64,000 nucleotides of DNA from Methylophilus sp. 13. Its GTDB lineage: Bacteria; Pseudomonadota; Gammaproteobacteria; Burkholderiales; Methylophilaceae. Under the pieces are notes generated by a model, which did not search any database, had not been told where the DNA came from, and saw only the letters and a list, made by a program, of their open reading frames with translations. This document shows positions 53,664 to 63,677 of the stretch, one piece after another (the stretch's first letter is position 1; each line of letters opens with the position of its first letter). Location: positions 1 through 64,000 of the forward strand of contig NZ_JADKYR010000006.1 in the NCBI RefSeq assembly GCF_015354335.1. The letters are read 5' to 3'. The position numbers and the translations under genes were made by a program.

Positions 53664-54767
53664 ATGGTACAGAAATCTCCCAACGGCTTTAGTGGTTTAG
53701 AGCATATTGCCACGGCAGTCATTTTGCTTAATAACCAACTAGAAGTTACTTACGCCAACTCCAGCGCCGAGATTCTGTTTGCATTTAGTGCCAACCAGAT
53801 TCAAGGGGCGCATATCCATGACGTGTTTGTGAATTGCGAAATTTTGCAAATGGCCGTGACCAACGCCATTGAAACACAGAGCCCATATCGTGAGCATGAG
53901 TTTGCACTGACCACCCAACGCGGCCATACAACGGCCGTGACCTGCACAGCCACCCCTATTTCAGCCGCGTTCAACCAAACGCCGGAAGACATGCTGATTC
54001 TGGAGTTTGTGCAAATGGATCAGCAATTGCGTATTGCGCGTGAAGAGCGCATGCTGATACAGCAGCAAGCCAATTCTGAACTGCTGCGAAATCTGGCACA
54101 TGAAATCCGCAACCCGCTAGGCGGCTTGCGTGGTGCGGCACAATTGCTTGAGTTTGAGTTGCCGCAACCCAGCCTAAAAGAATATACCCAGGTGATTATC
54201 AAAGAGGCTGACAGACTACATAGCCTCATGGACAGACTGCTGGCACCTCACCGCGTGCCAAAATATGAGCCCACCAATATTCATGAAGTGCTGGAGCGCG
54301 TACGCAGCCTGTTACTGGCAGAATCGCCTAACCATATCCGCGTGATCCGCGACTACGATACCAGCTTGCCGGAGCTCATTGGCGATCGCGAGAAACTGAT
54401 CCAAGCCGTGCTCAATATTGCGCGTAATGCGGCACAAGCGATGCAACAGCATCAGACCGAAGGCGCGAGCATTACTTTCCGCACGCGTGCTGAGCGCCAA
54501 ATTACGCTAGCCAGAAAACGTTACCGTGTCGGGATTCATTTAGAGATTATTGATAACGGCCCAGGCATCCCTGCCGGCATCAAAGAACGCATTTTCTACC
54601 CGCTGGTATCTGGTCGCGAAGGCGGCACAGGCTTGGGCCTTGCGCTGGCGCAAACCTTTATCACCCAACACCATGGCATGATCGACTGTGATTCACAGCC
54701 GGGTAAAACCATCTTCCATATATTGCTACCTATTGAAAGTACGCAATTAAAATCATCAGTACAATAA
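53664..54767 (+). CDS. glnL: Nitrogen-regulation sensor kinase NtrB
   Basis: 367 residues. PAS domain (~15-130), HisKA with HEIRNPLGGLRGAAQLLE (phospho-His), HATPase with NIARNAAQAM (N-box), DNGPGIP and GREGGTGLGLALAQ. No membrane segment, so soluble. Phosphorylates NtrC under nitrogen limitation, with PII control. 16 bp before glnG. Confidence 0.97.
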   Translation: MVQKSPNGFSGLEHIATAVILLNNQLEVTYANSSAEILFAFSANQIQGAHIHDVFVNCEILQMAVTNAIETQSPYREHEFALTTQRGHTTAVTCTATPISAAFNQTPEDMLILEFVQMDQQLRIAREERMLIQQQANSELLRNLAHEIRNPLGGLRGAAQLLEFELPQPSLKEYTQVIIKEADRLHSLMDRLLAPHRVPKYEPTNIHEVLERVRSLLLAESPNHIRVIRDYDTSLPELIGDREKLIQAVLNIARNAAQAMQQHQTEGASITFRTRAERQITLARKRYRVGIHLEIIDNGPGIPAGIKERIFYPLVSGREGGTGLGLALAQTFITQHHGMIDCDSQPGKTIFHILLPIESTQLKSSVQ

Positions 54768-54783
54768 TTCACGAGAAACAGCT

Positions 54784-56175
54784 ATGAAGCCAATCTGGAT
54801 CCTAGACGACGACAAATCCATCCGCTGGGTGTTTGAAAAAGCACTCGCCCGCACGGACTTTGATTTCAAAACATTTTCATCCCCGGCAGAAGCCCTCAAC
54901 GCTTTAAATCGTGAACAACCCCAAGTCATTGTCAGTGACATCCGCATGCCGAATGGCTCGGGCCTGGACTTTTTATCCGAGGTAAAGCAGCGCTTTCCCG
55001 AGATTCCCGTCATTATCATGACCGCCTACTCAGACCTCGAAAGTGCTGTCGCCGCCTTTCAGGGTGGCGCGTTTGAGTATCTGGCCAAACCGTTTGATGT
55101 AGACCAAGCCATCGAAATTATCAAACGTGCCGTTGAAGAAAGCATGCGTCAATCTGTCGAGGCTGTAGAAGACACCGGCCCCTCGCCAGAAATTATCGGC
55201 CAGGCCCCCGCCATGCAAGAGGTTTTCCGTGCCATTGGCCGCCTGAGCCGCTCGCACTCCACCGTGCTCATTAACGGCGAATCCGGCAGCGGTAAAGAAC
55301 TGGTCGCGAGCGCCCTACATAGACACAGTCCACGGGCTGACAAGCCATTTATCGCCATTAATACCGCAGCCATTCCCAAAGACTTATTAGAATCCGAATT
55401 GTTTGGTCATGAACGCGGAGCGTTTACAGGGGCCGCCGCCGCCAGACGGGGCCGCTTTGAACAAGCAGATAACGGCACTTTGTTTCTGGATGAAATCGGC
55501 GACATGCCTGCTGACTTGCAAACCAGATTGTTGCGCGTCTTGTCCGACGGCCAGTTTTATCGCGTGGGCGGACATCAACCAATCAAAGTCAATGTACGCG
55601 TGATTGCCGCCACTCACCAGGACCTCGAAGAGCGCGTCAAACAAGGTCTGTTCCGTGAAGACTTGTTTCACCGCCTGAACGTCATTCGTCTGCGCTTGCC
55701 GCCCTTGCGTGAGCGCAGGGAAGACATACCCTTGCTGACCAAACATTTTCTCGCCCACAGCGCACAGCAATTAGGGGTTGAACCTAAACAGTTATCACAA
55801 GCAGCCATTAAATATCTCATGTCAGTTAACTGGAGCGGTAACGTTCGCCAGCTTGAGAACGTCTGCCACTGGCTCACCGTCATGGCGCCAGGTCAAAACG
55901 TGGATGTTAATGACTTACCCCCAGAGCTTAAAGAAGATACTGGCAAACATAGTAGCGGAGGCTCCTGGCAAGAAGCGCTAGCCCAAGAAGTCACCGACGC
56001 GCTTAATCGCGGAGAAACCAATATCCTGGATGCCAAAACCAAAGAGTTTGAGCGCATCCTGATCACCCGTGCCCTCGCCCACACCGATGGCCGCCGGATT
56101 GAAGCCGCCAATCAGTTGGGCATGGGGAGAAATACACTTACTCGCAAGATACAGGAGTTGGGGATTGATGATTAG
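54784..56175 (+). CDS. glnG: Nitrogen-regulation response regulator NtrC
   Basis: 463 residues. Receiver (DDDKSIRW, phospho-Asp in [13 protein letters not shown]), AAA+ with [21 protein letters not shown], and a Fis-type helix-turn-helix ([25 protein letters not shown]). Activates sigma54 promoters such as that of glnA, whose two GCAC-N7-GTGC sites are in this window. Confidence 0.97.
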   Translation: MKPIWILDDDKSIRWVFEKALARTDFDFKTFSSPAEALNALNREQPQVIVSDIRMPNGSGLDFLSEVKQRFPEIPVIIMTAYSDLESAVAAFQGGAFEYLAKPFDVDQAIEIIKRAVEESMRQSVEAVEDTGPSPEIIGQAPAMQEVFRAIGRLSRSHSTVLINGESGSGKELVASALHRHSPRADKPFIAINTAAIPKDLLESELFGHERGAFTGAAAARRGRFEQADNGTLFLDEIGDMPADLQTRLLRVLSDGQFYRVGGHQPIKVNVRVIAATHQDLEERVKQGLFREDLFHRLNVIRLRLPPLRERREDIPLLTKHFLAHSAQQLGVEPKQLSQAAIKYLMSVNWSGNVRQLENVCHWLTVMAPGQNVDVNDLPPELKEDTGKHSSGGSWQEALAQEVTDALNRGETNILDAKTKEFERILITRALAHTDGRRIEAANQLGMGRNTLTRKIQELGIDD

Positions 56176-56179
56176 CAAA

Positions 56180-56854
56180 TTAAATGTGTACTTGCTGACT
56201 GCGCCAAAGCGGGAACGAGCTGTGCCGTTGTGCATCAATACTACTGACAAAAAAGACTTGCGCCAGTCGTGAGTCTTTTAATGTCTTCCCAAAAAAGTTA
56301 TTTGCGGCATGAAAATGTCTGCCTTCATAGAGTATCAAGGTGTTATAAACGTTATTGATTCTCACAATCTCATCAAACATGCTGTGATAAGCGGTATCCA
56401 TCTTTACAGTACCATCTGCAAAGCGCTTATCATTCACCTTAAGTGCTTTTTCGTATAAAGCCTGATCAAAGCTTTTATTAGGCCTAAATAAAGAAGTCCC
56501 GGAATCCAAAGGCGCATCAGGACTTAAATATAACACCGCTGCAAAAACAGCATTCCCATCCGTGTGAATTACACCACGGCCGTATTCTTCACTGACACTC
56601 TGAAAGTTGGTCGAAATGGCCCAACGCATATGCTCATATTCCGAGTTATGGAATAACGAGATAATCTTAGTGCTTACCTTCTCAAATAATGGCTTATTGA
56701 TCACAGATAAGTCTTTGGTTCTTGCGCCAGGAAATACATATGGCACATCCTTTAACTGATGTCGAAATTGATATTTCTGATTAAGTGCAAAAGTGCGCAC
56801 TGCATCCGGATCTTCGTAGAAATTTTCAACGATTGTTACAGGGTACAAATTCAT
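56180..56854 (-). CDS. DUF6445-type protein, possible 2OG-Fe(II) oxygenase fold
   Basis: 224 residues. Segments PYVFPGARTKDLS, then HTDGNAVFAAVLYLSPDAPLDSGTSLF with an H-x-D, and GRHFHAANNFFG...RLAQVFFV with a later His and Arg, form the iron/2OG ligand layout of dioxygenases. The family is otherwise known mostly as uncharacterised (DUF6445). Weak ribosome site. Convergent with glnG (four bases between stops) and downstream of the porin. Substrate unknown. Confidence 0.7.
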   Translation of the reverse strand: MNLYPVTIVENFYEDPDAVRTFALNQKYQFRHQLKDVPYVFPGARTKDLSVINKPLFEKVSTKIISLFHNSEYEHMRWAISTNFQSVSEEYGRGVIHTDGNAVFAAVLYLSPDAPLDSGTSLFRPNKSFDQALYEKALKVNDKRFADGTVKMDTAYHSMFDEIVRINNVYNTLILYEGRHFHAANNFFGKTLKDSRLAQVFFVSSIDAQRHSSFPLWRSQQVHI

Positions 56855-56892
56855 AATTCACCAACAAGTCTAATCAGCAAAGTTTATAGATA

Positions 56893-56922
56893 AAAAAACG
56901 GCAACCGAAGTTGCCGTTTTTT
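56893..56922. terminator. Terminator of the major porin gene
   Basis: AAAAAACGGCAA-CCGAAG-TTGCCGTTTTTT, symmetric; ends the minus-strand porin transcript 36 bp after its stop, before the DUF6445 gene. Confidence 0.9.
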
Positions 56923-56957
56923 CTGACTCTAATTTAAGCAGTTAAACTGCAATTAAA

Positions 56958-58220
56958 TTAGAAGAACAGGATAGCACCCAAAGAAACGGTTTTTGCTTTC
57001 AAGTCAGTGTCAGCCGCTGTGCGGTTGTTAACTTCATCTTTAGCTTGAGAGTACTCTGCTACCAAGTTCAGGTGTTTTGTCAATGGGTGGTAAGCACCAA
57101 CTACCCACATATTAGCTTTGATGTCGCTGAATGAATCAACACCGTTGCCATCCAATGTGGACTCACCGTAAGAGGCAGCCAATTTAGTACCTACACCTGG
57201 AATAGTGTAAGAACCTTGAACATACCACTGATCGGAATCACGACGTTTACCGTTACGATCGAAACCGTTCAAGAATTGAACTGTCTGACCGATACCCTTA
57301 CCTTGACCGTAGTAACCAACTAAGCCGAAATCAGCAATTTTCAGGCTTGTACCCAAGTCCCATGCGTAAGCGCGCTCGTTACCAAAGTTTTGTGCAGCAA
57401 CAGCTGGAACAGCAGTAACAACACCGTTAACGTTAGATACAGTTGCAGCAACTGCAGCAGTGCCTAAGCCGTCAACTTTTTGGCTGATTGCAGAAACCCA
57501 AACTTTACCAGCTACGTCACCTGTCCACTCGTAAGAAGCTTTACCTTCGTACGCAGTTTGTGAACCAGCACGGTCAGTTGAACCAACGCTGTTGGTACCT
57601 GTACCTGCCAAAGCATTCCAGCCTTGTGTCAAACCTGCAGTAAATTGGAAACCGTTCCAGTTTGGTGATGTGTAAGCAACTTGTGCTTTCCAGTCAGCAT
57701 ACATGTAACCACGACCAATACGACCCAAAGTAGTTGTATTGCCAGCCAAAGAACCAGCAGCAGAGCCAACGCCCAGCAGTGTTTGGTCATTCAAGATAGC
57801 GTCTGAAGCGTAGATGCCCAGATCTTTACCCAGCTTGATAGAACCCCATGAAGCATCACCGAATGTCAAGAATGCTTGACGGTTTTCTTGTTGGGAAGAT
57901 TGTTTACCAGCAGCTGTTGTAGAAGCACCTGGGTTAATGCTGATTGTGAAACCAACATCCAGATCGTTCTGACGTGTTTTACCAGAAACGCTCAGATAGT
58001 TTGGCAGCAAACCTGTAGTAATGTTTGCTACGCTATCGCCATTCTGATATTCACCAGCAGCAGAATCATCACCGCTGAAGCTAGTGTGTGTGTAGTAAGC
58101 GTTAACAACGCCACCGATGTCCAGAGTCCAGTCACCAGCTGGGATAGTGATGCCAGCTTGTGCGCCAGTAGCGGCAGCGAACAGAGCTGCTGCAACTGCA
58201 ACGTTCAATTTTGTATTCAT
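56958..58220 (-). CDS. Major Gram-negative porin
   Basis: 420 residues from ATG 58220, which starts the signal peptide MNTKLNVAVAAALFAAATGAQA and has GGAGA upstream; a longer frame to 58319 is not used. Porin_4-type barrel: GDWTLDIGGVVNAYYTHTSF, RQAFLTFGDASWGSIKLGKDLGIYASD, ending TVSLGAILFF with a terminal Phe. Codon use is strongly biased, consistent with an abundant protein. Own terminator and a long upstream regulatory region with a 20-base palindrome. Confidence 0.92.
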   Translation of the reverse strand: MNTKLNVAVAAALFAAATGAQAGITIPAGDWTLDIGGVVNAYYTHTSFSGDDSAAGEYQNGDSVANITTGLLPNYLSVSGKTRQNDLDVGFTISINPGASTTAAGKQSSQQENRQAFLTFGDASWGSIKLGKDLGIYASDAILNDQTLLGVGSAAGSLAGNTTTLGRIGRGYMYADWKAQVAYTSPNWNGFQFTAGLTQGWNALAGTGTNSVGSTDRAGSQTAYEGKASYEWTGDVAGKVWVSAISQKVDGLGTAAVAATVSNVNGVVTAVPAVAAQNFGNERAYAWDLGTSLKIADFGLVGYYGQGKGIGQTVQFLNGFDRNGKRRDSDQWYVQGSYTIPGVGTKLAASYGESTLDGNGVDSFSDIKANMWVVGAYHPLTKHLNLVAEYSQAKDEVNNRTAADTDLKAKTVSLGAILFF

Positions 58221-58596
58221 ACGAATCTCCAAAAATGTTGTTTTCACAACTTGTGTAAGGATATTGCTTTCCAGTAAAGAGCCATTGAATGCTCTTTCTA
58301 ATAACTCCTGCGGAATCACTTAAAGCATTTCCTGCAAGGTCAGAGCAATTTTTGCAAAAGCGGCCTAGGTGGCGCAAGTGAATACGTCAAATTGCTTAGT
58401 CCTAGTTAACGTTGTTGCAGATTTGCAACAATCTAACACCTGCCGGACTAGGGTGTTTTTTTGAATTGCTACCGTTTTTTAGGTGATTTCCCATCAACAT
58501 CAATATATCTTTCTGCTAGCATAGGAACAATTTGCAGCTTATTTAAATTTACACGTGCGCCTTTATTTAAGTGAAGCGCATCCGCAGGGGAAGAGA
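58221..58596. other. Divergent regulatory region of the porin and the GGDEF-like gene
   Basis: No gene. Contains a perfect inverted repeat TTGTTGCA-GATT-TGCAACAA (58412-58431) flanked by CCTAGT (58401-58406) and ACTAGG (58447-58452), themselves mutually inverted. Minus-strand TTGACG (58385-58390) may be the porin -35, but the expected -10 is poor, so control by an activator is possible. Confidence 0.55.
58412..58431. promoter_or_regulatory. 20-base palindrome upstream of the porin
   Basis: Eight-base perfect arms TTGTTGCA / TGCAACAA with a 4-base centre, the size of a dimer-binding operator. The regulator is not identifiable. Confidence 0.55.
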
Positions 58597-59079
58597 ATGA
58601 TTTCGGACATTCAGTTATGTAGTCGCTTTGTAGAGACCTTGGACTGGATATGCCAAGTGCTGATCAGGCATTCTGAGGATTTCAATATTGCCCTGGTTAA
58701 AATTGCTTATGGCGATGACAATAGCTTGGGTGAGGCCTACGGCGCGCCTGAGGCCTTGCGTCAACTCTCATCATTAACCCATGATCTGCAAAACTCTTTT
58801 AGAAGATCTGACCTGGTAGGCCGGGAAGGGACAGACTTCTGGATTTTGTTTCCTTATACGCGTGTGCAAGATGACGTGTATGAAAAACTGCTTGATGTGC
58901 TTGAAAGCTCCAAGCATCAAACATTGAACATCGTAGAGCGTGAAATCGCTATTTTTGAATTGCCGCTGATTTACCAAAAAGCGTTGGTTAAGCCTGACAG
59001 AGGGCACGCCTTGTTACAACATCTCAAAAACAATCAGCGGGAATTGGCCAGCCATGTTTTCCGTCTAGCCAATCTCTAA
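58597..59079 (+). CDS. Degenerate GGDEF-domain protein
   Basis: 160 residues from ATG 58597 (AGGGGAAGAG upstream); a GTG 14 codons earlier lacks a ribosome site. The chain follows a GGDEF fold: RRSDLVGREGTDFWILFP aligns with RxxDxxxRxGGDEFxxLLP, but GGDEF reads EGTDF, so diguanylate cyclase activity is not expected. No membrane segment or EAL domain. It may be a c-di-GMP- or protein-binding relic. Stands alone between the porin promoter region and mutY. Confidence 0.75.
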   Translation: MISDIQLCSRFVETLDWICQVLIRHSEDFNIALVKIAYGDDNSLGEAYGAPEALRQLSSLTHDLQNSFRRSDLVGREGTDFWILFPYTRVQDDVYEKLLDVLESSKHQTLNIVEREIAIFELPLIYQKALVKPDRGHALLQHLKNNQRELASHVFRLANL

Positions 59080-59096
59080 GCTGCAGGCCTACGCAT

Positions 59097-60140
59097 TTAA
59101 AAGCGTAATTGTTGAAGCCCTTTGATCAGCGTGCGTATTGGCGTTGGCAAGGCTGCGGCAACAGCATCCGCCAAGGCGAGCCATTGCTGATTGGGCGCTG
59201 GTGGCGGGCGTTTCCCCTGTAATAGCAGTGGCTGTGGTGTTATTTCAAGCTTGAAATGTGTAAAGGTATGCCAGAGCACGGGCAATGTTTCCAGTGGCTC
59301 CACATCCATGTCGAAGGTAGTTTTTACATGGGGGACGGCAAGCGCACTGGGGGACAACTCAGGCAAACTCCACAAACCGCCCCATATACCATGGTTCGGC
59401 CGTCGCTCCAGCAAAATCTCCCCGGCATCTAAAATCATCAATACCGTGGTCTGTTTTTCTGGCAAGGCTTTACGAGGCTTGGGGGCAGGCAGCACATAGA
59501 CCATTTGTTGCTGATACGCCAGACAACTCGCCTGCATCGGGCAACGATGACAATTTGGTTTGCTACGCGTACACAAGGTCGCACCAAAGTCCATCAACCC
59601 TTGCACATAGGCGGGCAAGCCTTGGCTAGGCAACACACTTTCGGCGATTTGCCACAATTTCTTCTCTACTTCTGGTAACCCTGGCCAACCCTCAATAGCA
59701 TACAGCCTTGCCAATACACGTTTCACATTACCATCAAGAATCGTTTGCCGCTGGTTAAATGCAAACACGCTGATCGCTGCGGCGGTAGAGCGCCCGATGC
59801 CTTTTAAAGTTTGGATGGTCTCGAAATCTGTTGGAAAAATACCACAATGCTCACGCATAATGGTTTGGGCGGCATGATGCAGGTTGCGCGCGCGTGAATA
59901 GTAGCCAAGCCCGCTCCAATAGCGCATGACTTCATCTTGTTCGGCTTCGGCTAGGCTGGCAATGGTAGGAAAGCGCTGCATGAACCGATCATAATAAGCA
60001 ATGACCGCCGACACCTGCGTTTGCTGCAACATGATTTCTGAGACCCAAATAGCGTAAGGGTCACGCGTCTGCTGCCATGGCAAATCATGGCGGCCATGCG
60101 CCTGCTGCCAGGCGATCAGTTTTTCTGCAAAATCACTCAC
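59097..60140 (-). CDS. mutY: A/G-specific adenine DNA glycosylase
   Basis: 347 residues, GTG start. Removes A opposite 8-oxoG. WVSEIMLQQTQVSAV and the catalytic-Asp region TILDGNVKRVLARL, the 4Fe-4S loop C-TRSKPN-C-HR-C-PMQAS-C, and a C-terminal NUDIX-like domain recognising 8-oxoG. Follows the AsmA gene by 23 bp in the same direction. Confidence 0.96.
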   Translation of the reverse strand: MSDFAEKLIAWQQAHGRHDLPWQQTRDPYAIWVSEIMLQQTQVSAVIAYYDRFMQRFPTIASLAEAEQDEVMRYWSGLGYYSRARNLHHAAQTIMREHCGIFPTDFETIQTLKGIGRSTAAAISVFAFNQRQTILDGNVKRVLARLYAIEGWPGLPEVEKKLWQIAESVLPSQGLPAYVQGLMDFGATLCTRSKPNCHRCPMQASCLAYQQQMVYVLPAPKPRKALPEKQTTVLMILDAGEILLERRPNHGIWGGLWSLPELSPSALAVPHVKTTFDMDVEPLETLPVLWHTFTHFKLEITPQPLLLQGKRPPPAPNQQWLALADAVAAALPTPIRTLIKGLQQLRF

Positions 60141-60163
60141 ACTTAAAAGCTTGTCTGCTGGCC

Positions 60164-62854
60164 CTAAAAATTCAGCAGCTTTTTGAGTGCTTTTTGTTTG
60201 AGCTGGTCCACGGGCTTGGCAGGCTCAGTGCTATTACCACCTTCAGGATTGGCAGCCTCGCTACCGCTATTCCCCGGCGTTTTTCCATTCAGCAACCCTT
60301 TAAGAGCTTCGGCCTTGTCTCCGCCGATTTTCTCAGTCAAGGCGTCCATAGCCACCGATTTGGCCAGTGCCTGACCTAAAGCCGCCATATCAACACCGAA
60401 TTTTGGCGCACTAAAACTACCGGTGACCTTCACCGGAATGCCAAGACTGCCTAATTGCTCAGCCTCTTTACCGCCCTGCCCCTTGAGCGAATTCACCAAA
60501 GTAGGCTTGGCGAGATAGTTGATCTGTTCTTTGCCTATATCAATATCGCCTTTGCTTTCGCCTTTAGTCAACCGAAAAACCGGTGCCTTCATGGCCAGAT
60601 CATCATTGTGAGCCACGCCATTCTTGATATTAAAACTGGCGGTCAGCTCACTAAAGTCAGTTTTTTTACTTTTATCTGCGTCTGCGCTGGATTGACCCTT
60701 GAGCAAGTTGAGCTTGCTTTTCGCCTCGCGGATAGTCCCGGCCAGATCAAACCCTTTAACGGCGCCATCGGCCATGCGTAATTCAACCGAGCCGCCCAGT
60801 GACTTTTTTAGTGCAGTCACCGTATTTCCTTGCGCGGTCACGTTCACATTCAAATTGCCGTTACCAGATAGCATGTCATTGTTGATGGTATCGACTAACA
60901 ACGGACCGACAGCGATGTTTTGCAGGCTTTGCTGTATGGTGACTGCAGGCGTGGCACGTGCATCCAGCTTGACGGCACCGCGCACCGTGCCTTGATAGAC
61001 ATCGGCATTGAGTGGATTCAGGCTAGCCAAGCCCTCCTGCGCTTTCAGTCCAATATTGAGGTTTTTGGCTTCGGTTTTGCCATATTTCAACCAGCCAATG
61101 CGGATGTTGCCCTGCGCATTGAGCGCCTTCAAGGCAGACAAATCCAGCGGCTGCTCCGCTTGCGCGGTTTTCTCGGCAGGCTTGGCCGTCGCTTCGCTCG
61201 CCTTGGCTTCTGCAGCAGGCAGATAACGGTTCAAATCCAGCTTGTCGATGTTGATATCAAAGGTATATAGCGGCTTGCTAAACTGGCTAATGCCAACATT
61301 GCCCTGGATACGGCTGTCGTCCAATTTGACATCCAGGCCCTGTAAGGCCAGTTTCTGGCCATCGGCTTTAATGCCCACGTTCAAGCCAGTCAGGGTATAG
61401 GGGCTGTATAAAATCTTGCCAATATTGATACTGCCATCAAGGAATAAGATTTTTAAAGCGCTCAAATCGGCAGGCTTGTCTGCTTGTGCGCGATTGGCAT
61501 TGGGGCTGGCAACGGTTTCTTTTTTAGGCTTGGCCTTGCCCAGCAACGCATTCAGGTTCAAGGTGTCGGCGTGCACTTTAAAACCGATATGCGGCGTCGC
61601 AAACCCTGCCACGCGCACATCGCCATTGAGCTTGGTTTCCGCCAGGCTCAAATCAAAGGTGGAGTTAACTTGCTCTTGCTTTACGTTGGCGTTGAGGGCC
61701 AACTTGAACTGCCCTTGCATGTCTCCATTCGGCAAGGCGGGGTCTTTAATATCAAATTTGCCTGCCAGCGCAGGCACTTCAAACATCAAGTCGGCCAGAT
61801 TGGCGGTCACAGGCGAAGCAAAATGCCCTTCAACCTTGCGTGCACCGGCATTCAGACTAACATCCGCGGTCAACCCTTTGCTTTCGACGGTTTGCTGGTT
61901 GCCTTTTAATTCGGCCAAGACCACGGCCAGATCGAGATCGCCGTTGCCATCTTTTTGCTTGAGTGACAAGGTAACCTTGTCACTGCTGATGAGTTGCGGA
62001 TTGACGGCAAGCGCAGGCGCCTGCAGGCTGACTGCGCGCTCGGCACCTTTAAAAGTACCTTGCATCGCCAACTTGAGATCAGAAACATCCAGGGCAGTGT
62101 TAGCGGCATCCACATCAATGCCCCCTTGCGCCGTAACCGTCACCGCCTGGCCATCTAGCAAGGCGCCTTTGAGCTGCGCATCCAGACCCTTGATCGCAAA
62201 GTGCTTGGCTTCCGGATCGGCCATGACATTGGCTTTAATCAACGCCTTGGCATCCACGACGGGCTGGTTTGCCGTCAGATGAAAATCGGTCGCAATATCA
62301 AACGGCTTTTTCAGTGCCACCTGGCCGGTGGTGAGGTTTAGCTGGTCAACTGAATACTTGGCACCGCTTTTCTCGTTCGTAAAACTGGCCTCAGTATTGG
62401 TGATTTTAATGCCTTGCACATCAAAGTTGATCTGCTGGGACTCTTCTTCCTCTTTACTCAGCAGATCATCAAAGTTGAAACTGCCATCGGCATGCTGGAT
62501 GACGTTCACTTGCGCGCCGTCGAGATAAACCGTATCCACCACAATTTCTTTTTTGAGCAAGGGCAGCACGGCCAATGCCACTTTTGCGCTTTTAATCGCG
62601 GCAAACTGTTGTTCTGACTGATGCTCGGACAAGCTGATTGCACCTAAATCGGCGCCGATTTTTGGCCAGAAACTCAGCTTGATGTCACCTTTGATGTCTA
62701 GCGTACGCTGTTTCTTGTCTTTGACCAGTTGAATGATAGTCGACTTGTAATCGTTGGGATTAAACGTCGCAGCCAGATAAACCACCAGCAACAGCAACAC
62801 CGCCAGGATGGCGGCAAGCACATAAGCTATCTTTTTAAACAGCGCACGGTTCAT
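60164..62854 (-). CDS. AsmA-family envelope protein
   Basis: 896 residues. An N-terminal membrane anchor (KKIAYVLAAILAVLLLLVVYLAATF), AsmA N-domain (NPNDYKSTIIQLVKDKKQRTLDIKGDIKLSFWPKIGADLGAISLSEH), repeats of beta-rich AsmA/TamB-like structure (LDGAQVNVIQHADGSFNFDDLL, LQGLDVKLDDSRIQGNVGIS), and AsmA-2-type C-terminal region (GSVELRMADGAVKGFDLAGTIREAKSKL). The last ~60 residues are Gly/Asn/Pro-rich and positively charged. AsmA-like proteins are thought to carry lipids between membranes. Operon with mutY. Confidence 0.9.
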   Translation of the reverse strand: MNRALFKKIAYVLAAILAVLLLLVVYLAATFNPNDYKSTIIQLVKDKKQRTLDIKGDIKLSFWPKIGADLGAISLSEHQSEQQFAAIKSAKVALAVLPLLKKEIVVDTVYLDGAQVNVIQHADGSFNFDDLLSKEEEESQQINFDVQGIKITNTEASFTNEKSGAKYSVDQLNLTTGQVALKKPFDIATDFHLTANQPVVDAKALIKANVMADPEAKHFAIKGLDAQLKGALLDGQAVTVTAQGGIDVDAANTALDVSDLKLAMQGTFKGAERAVSLQAPALAVNPQLISSDKVTLSLKQKDGNGDLDLAVVLAELKGNQQTVESKGLTADVSLNAGARKVEGHFASPVTANLADLMFEVPALAGKFDIKDPALPNGDMQGQFKLALNANVKQEQVNSTFDLSLAETKLNGDVRVAGFATPHIGFKVHADTLNLNALLGKAKPKKETVASPNANRAQADKPADLSALKILFLDGSINIGKILYSPYTLTGLNVGIKADGQKLALQGLDVKLDDSRIQGNVGISQFSKPLYTFDINIDKLDLNRYLPAAEAKASEATAKPAEKTAQAEQPLDLSALKALNAQGNIRIGWLKYGKTEAKNLNIGLKAQEGLASLNPLNADVYQGTVRGAVKLDARATPAVTIQQSLQNIAVGPLLVDTINNDMLSGNGNLNVNVTAQGNTVTALKKSLGGSVELRMADGAVKGFDLAGTIREAKSKLNLLKGQSSADADKSKKTDFSELTASFNIKNGVAHNDDLAMKAPVFRLTKGESKGDIDIGKEQINYLAKPTLVNSLKGQGGKEAEQLGSLGIPVKVTGSFSAPKFGVDMAALGQALAKSVAMDALTEKIGGDKAEALKGLLNGKTPGNSGSEAANPEGGNSTEPAKPVDQLKQKALKKLLNF

Positions 62855-62873
62855 GCATACACCTTAAAACAAA

Positions 62874-63677
62874 TTAATGTGCAAAGAAAACCAGCACCAG
62901 AATGCCAAACACGATACGGTACCAGGCAAACACGGCAAACGAATGCTGGGCGACAAATCGGATCAGGGCGCGAATCACCACCAAGGCTGACAAAAATGAG
63001 ACCACAAAACCGATCAAAAAGATCAATGCATCGTCCACAGACAGTAAGTCACGGGCTTGATAGAGGTCGAGCCCGGTGGCTGCGAACATGATGGGCAAGG
63101 CTAAAAAGAATGAAAACTCAGTCGCCGTCTGACGGCTCAGGCCAAAAAACATGCCGCCCAGAATGGTCGCGCCTGAACGTGACATGCCCGGAAACAATGC
63201 CAGCGATTGCGCAAAGCCAATCTGCAAGGCTTGCTTGGCTGAAATCTGGTCGATATCACGCGTATTGCCTGCTGGCACAAACTTTTCAATCAGCAAAATT
63301 AATACCCCCCCCACGACCAGTGCGATGCCAACGGTGAAGGAGGAAAATAAATATTCTTTAATCTGGTGATGAAATGCCAGGCCAATCAACGCGGCAGGTA
63401 AAAAAGCAATGATGAGGTTGCGCACAAAGTGCTGGGCGTTGGTATCCGTTTGAATGCGCTGCACGGTATGCCAGAGCCGTTGCCGGTATTCGACACAGAC
63501 CGCCAGAATCGCGCCCAGCTGAATGATGATCTCAAACACATCACGTTTATCTTTAGAGAGAAAGTCCAGCCACTCCCCGGTAATGATCAGATGCCCTGTA
63601 CTACTCACAGGAATAAACTCGGTCGCGCCTTCGACCAGGCCCATGATCACGGCCTTCAGCATCAAATAGATATCCAT
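62874..63677 (-). CDS. uppP: Undecaprenyl-diphosphate phosphatase
   Basis: 267 residues, eight membrane helices. LVEGATEFIPVSSTGHLII with catalytic Glu and Ser/Thr/Gly-His, and FPGMSRSGATILGGMFFGLSR with the essential Arg. Recycles the lipid carrier of peptidoglycan and O-antigen synthesis. Monocistronic; no gene in the 208 bp between it and katG except the katG terminator. Confidence 0.97.
   Translation of the reverse strand: MDIYLMLKAVIMGLVEGATEFIPVSSTGHLIITGEWLDFLSKDKRDVFEIIIQLGAILAVCVEYRQRLWHTVQRIQTDTNAQHFVRNLIIAFLPAALIGLAFHHQIKEYLFSSFTVGIALVVGGVLILLIEKFVPAGNTRDIDQISAKQALQIGFAQSLALFPGMSRSGATILGGMFFGLSRQTATEFSFFLALPIMFAATGLDLYQARDLLSVDDALIFLIGFVVSFLSALVVIRALIRFVAQHSFAVFAWYRIVFGILVLVFFAH

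Noticed and set aside
61416-62282. Long open frame antisense to the AsmA-family gene
   Set aside because: Shadow frame rich in Ala, Ser and Leu with no domain; the AsmA reading is clear.
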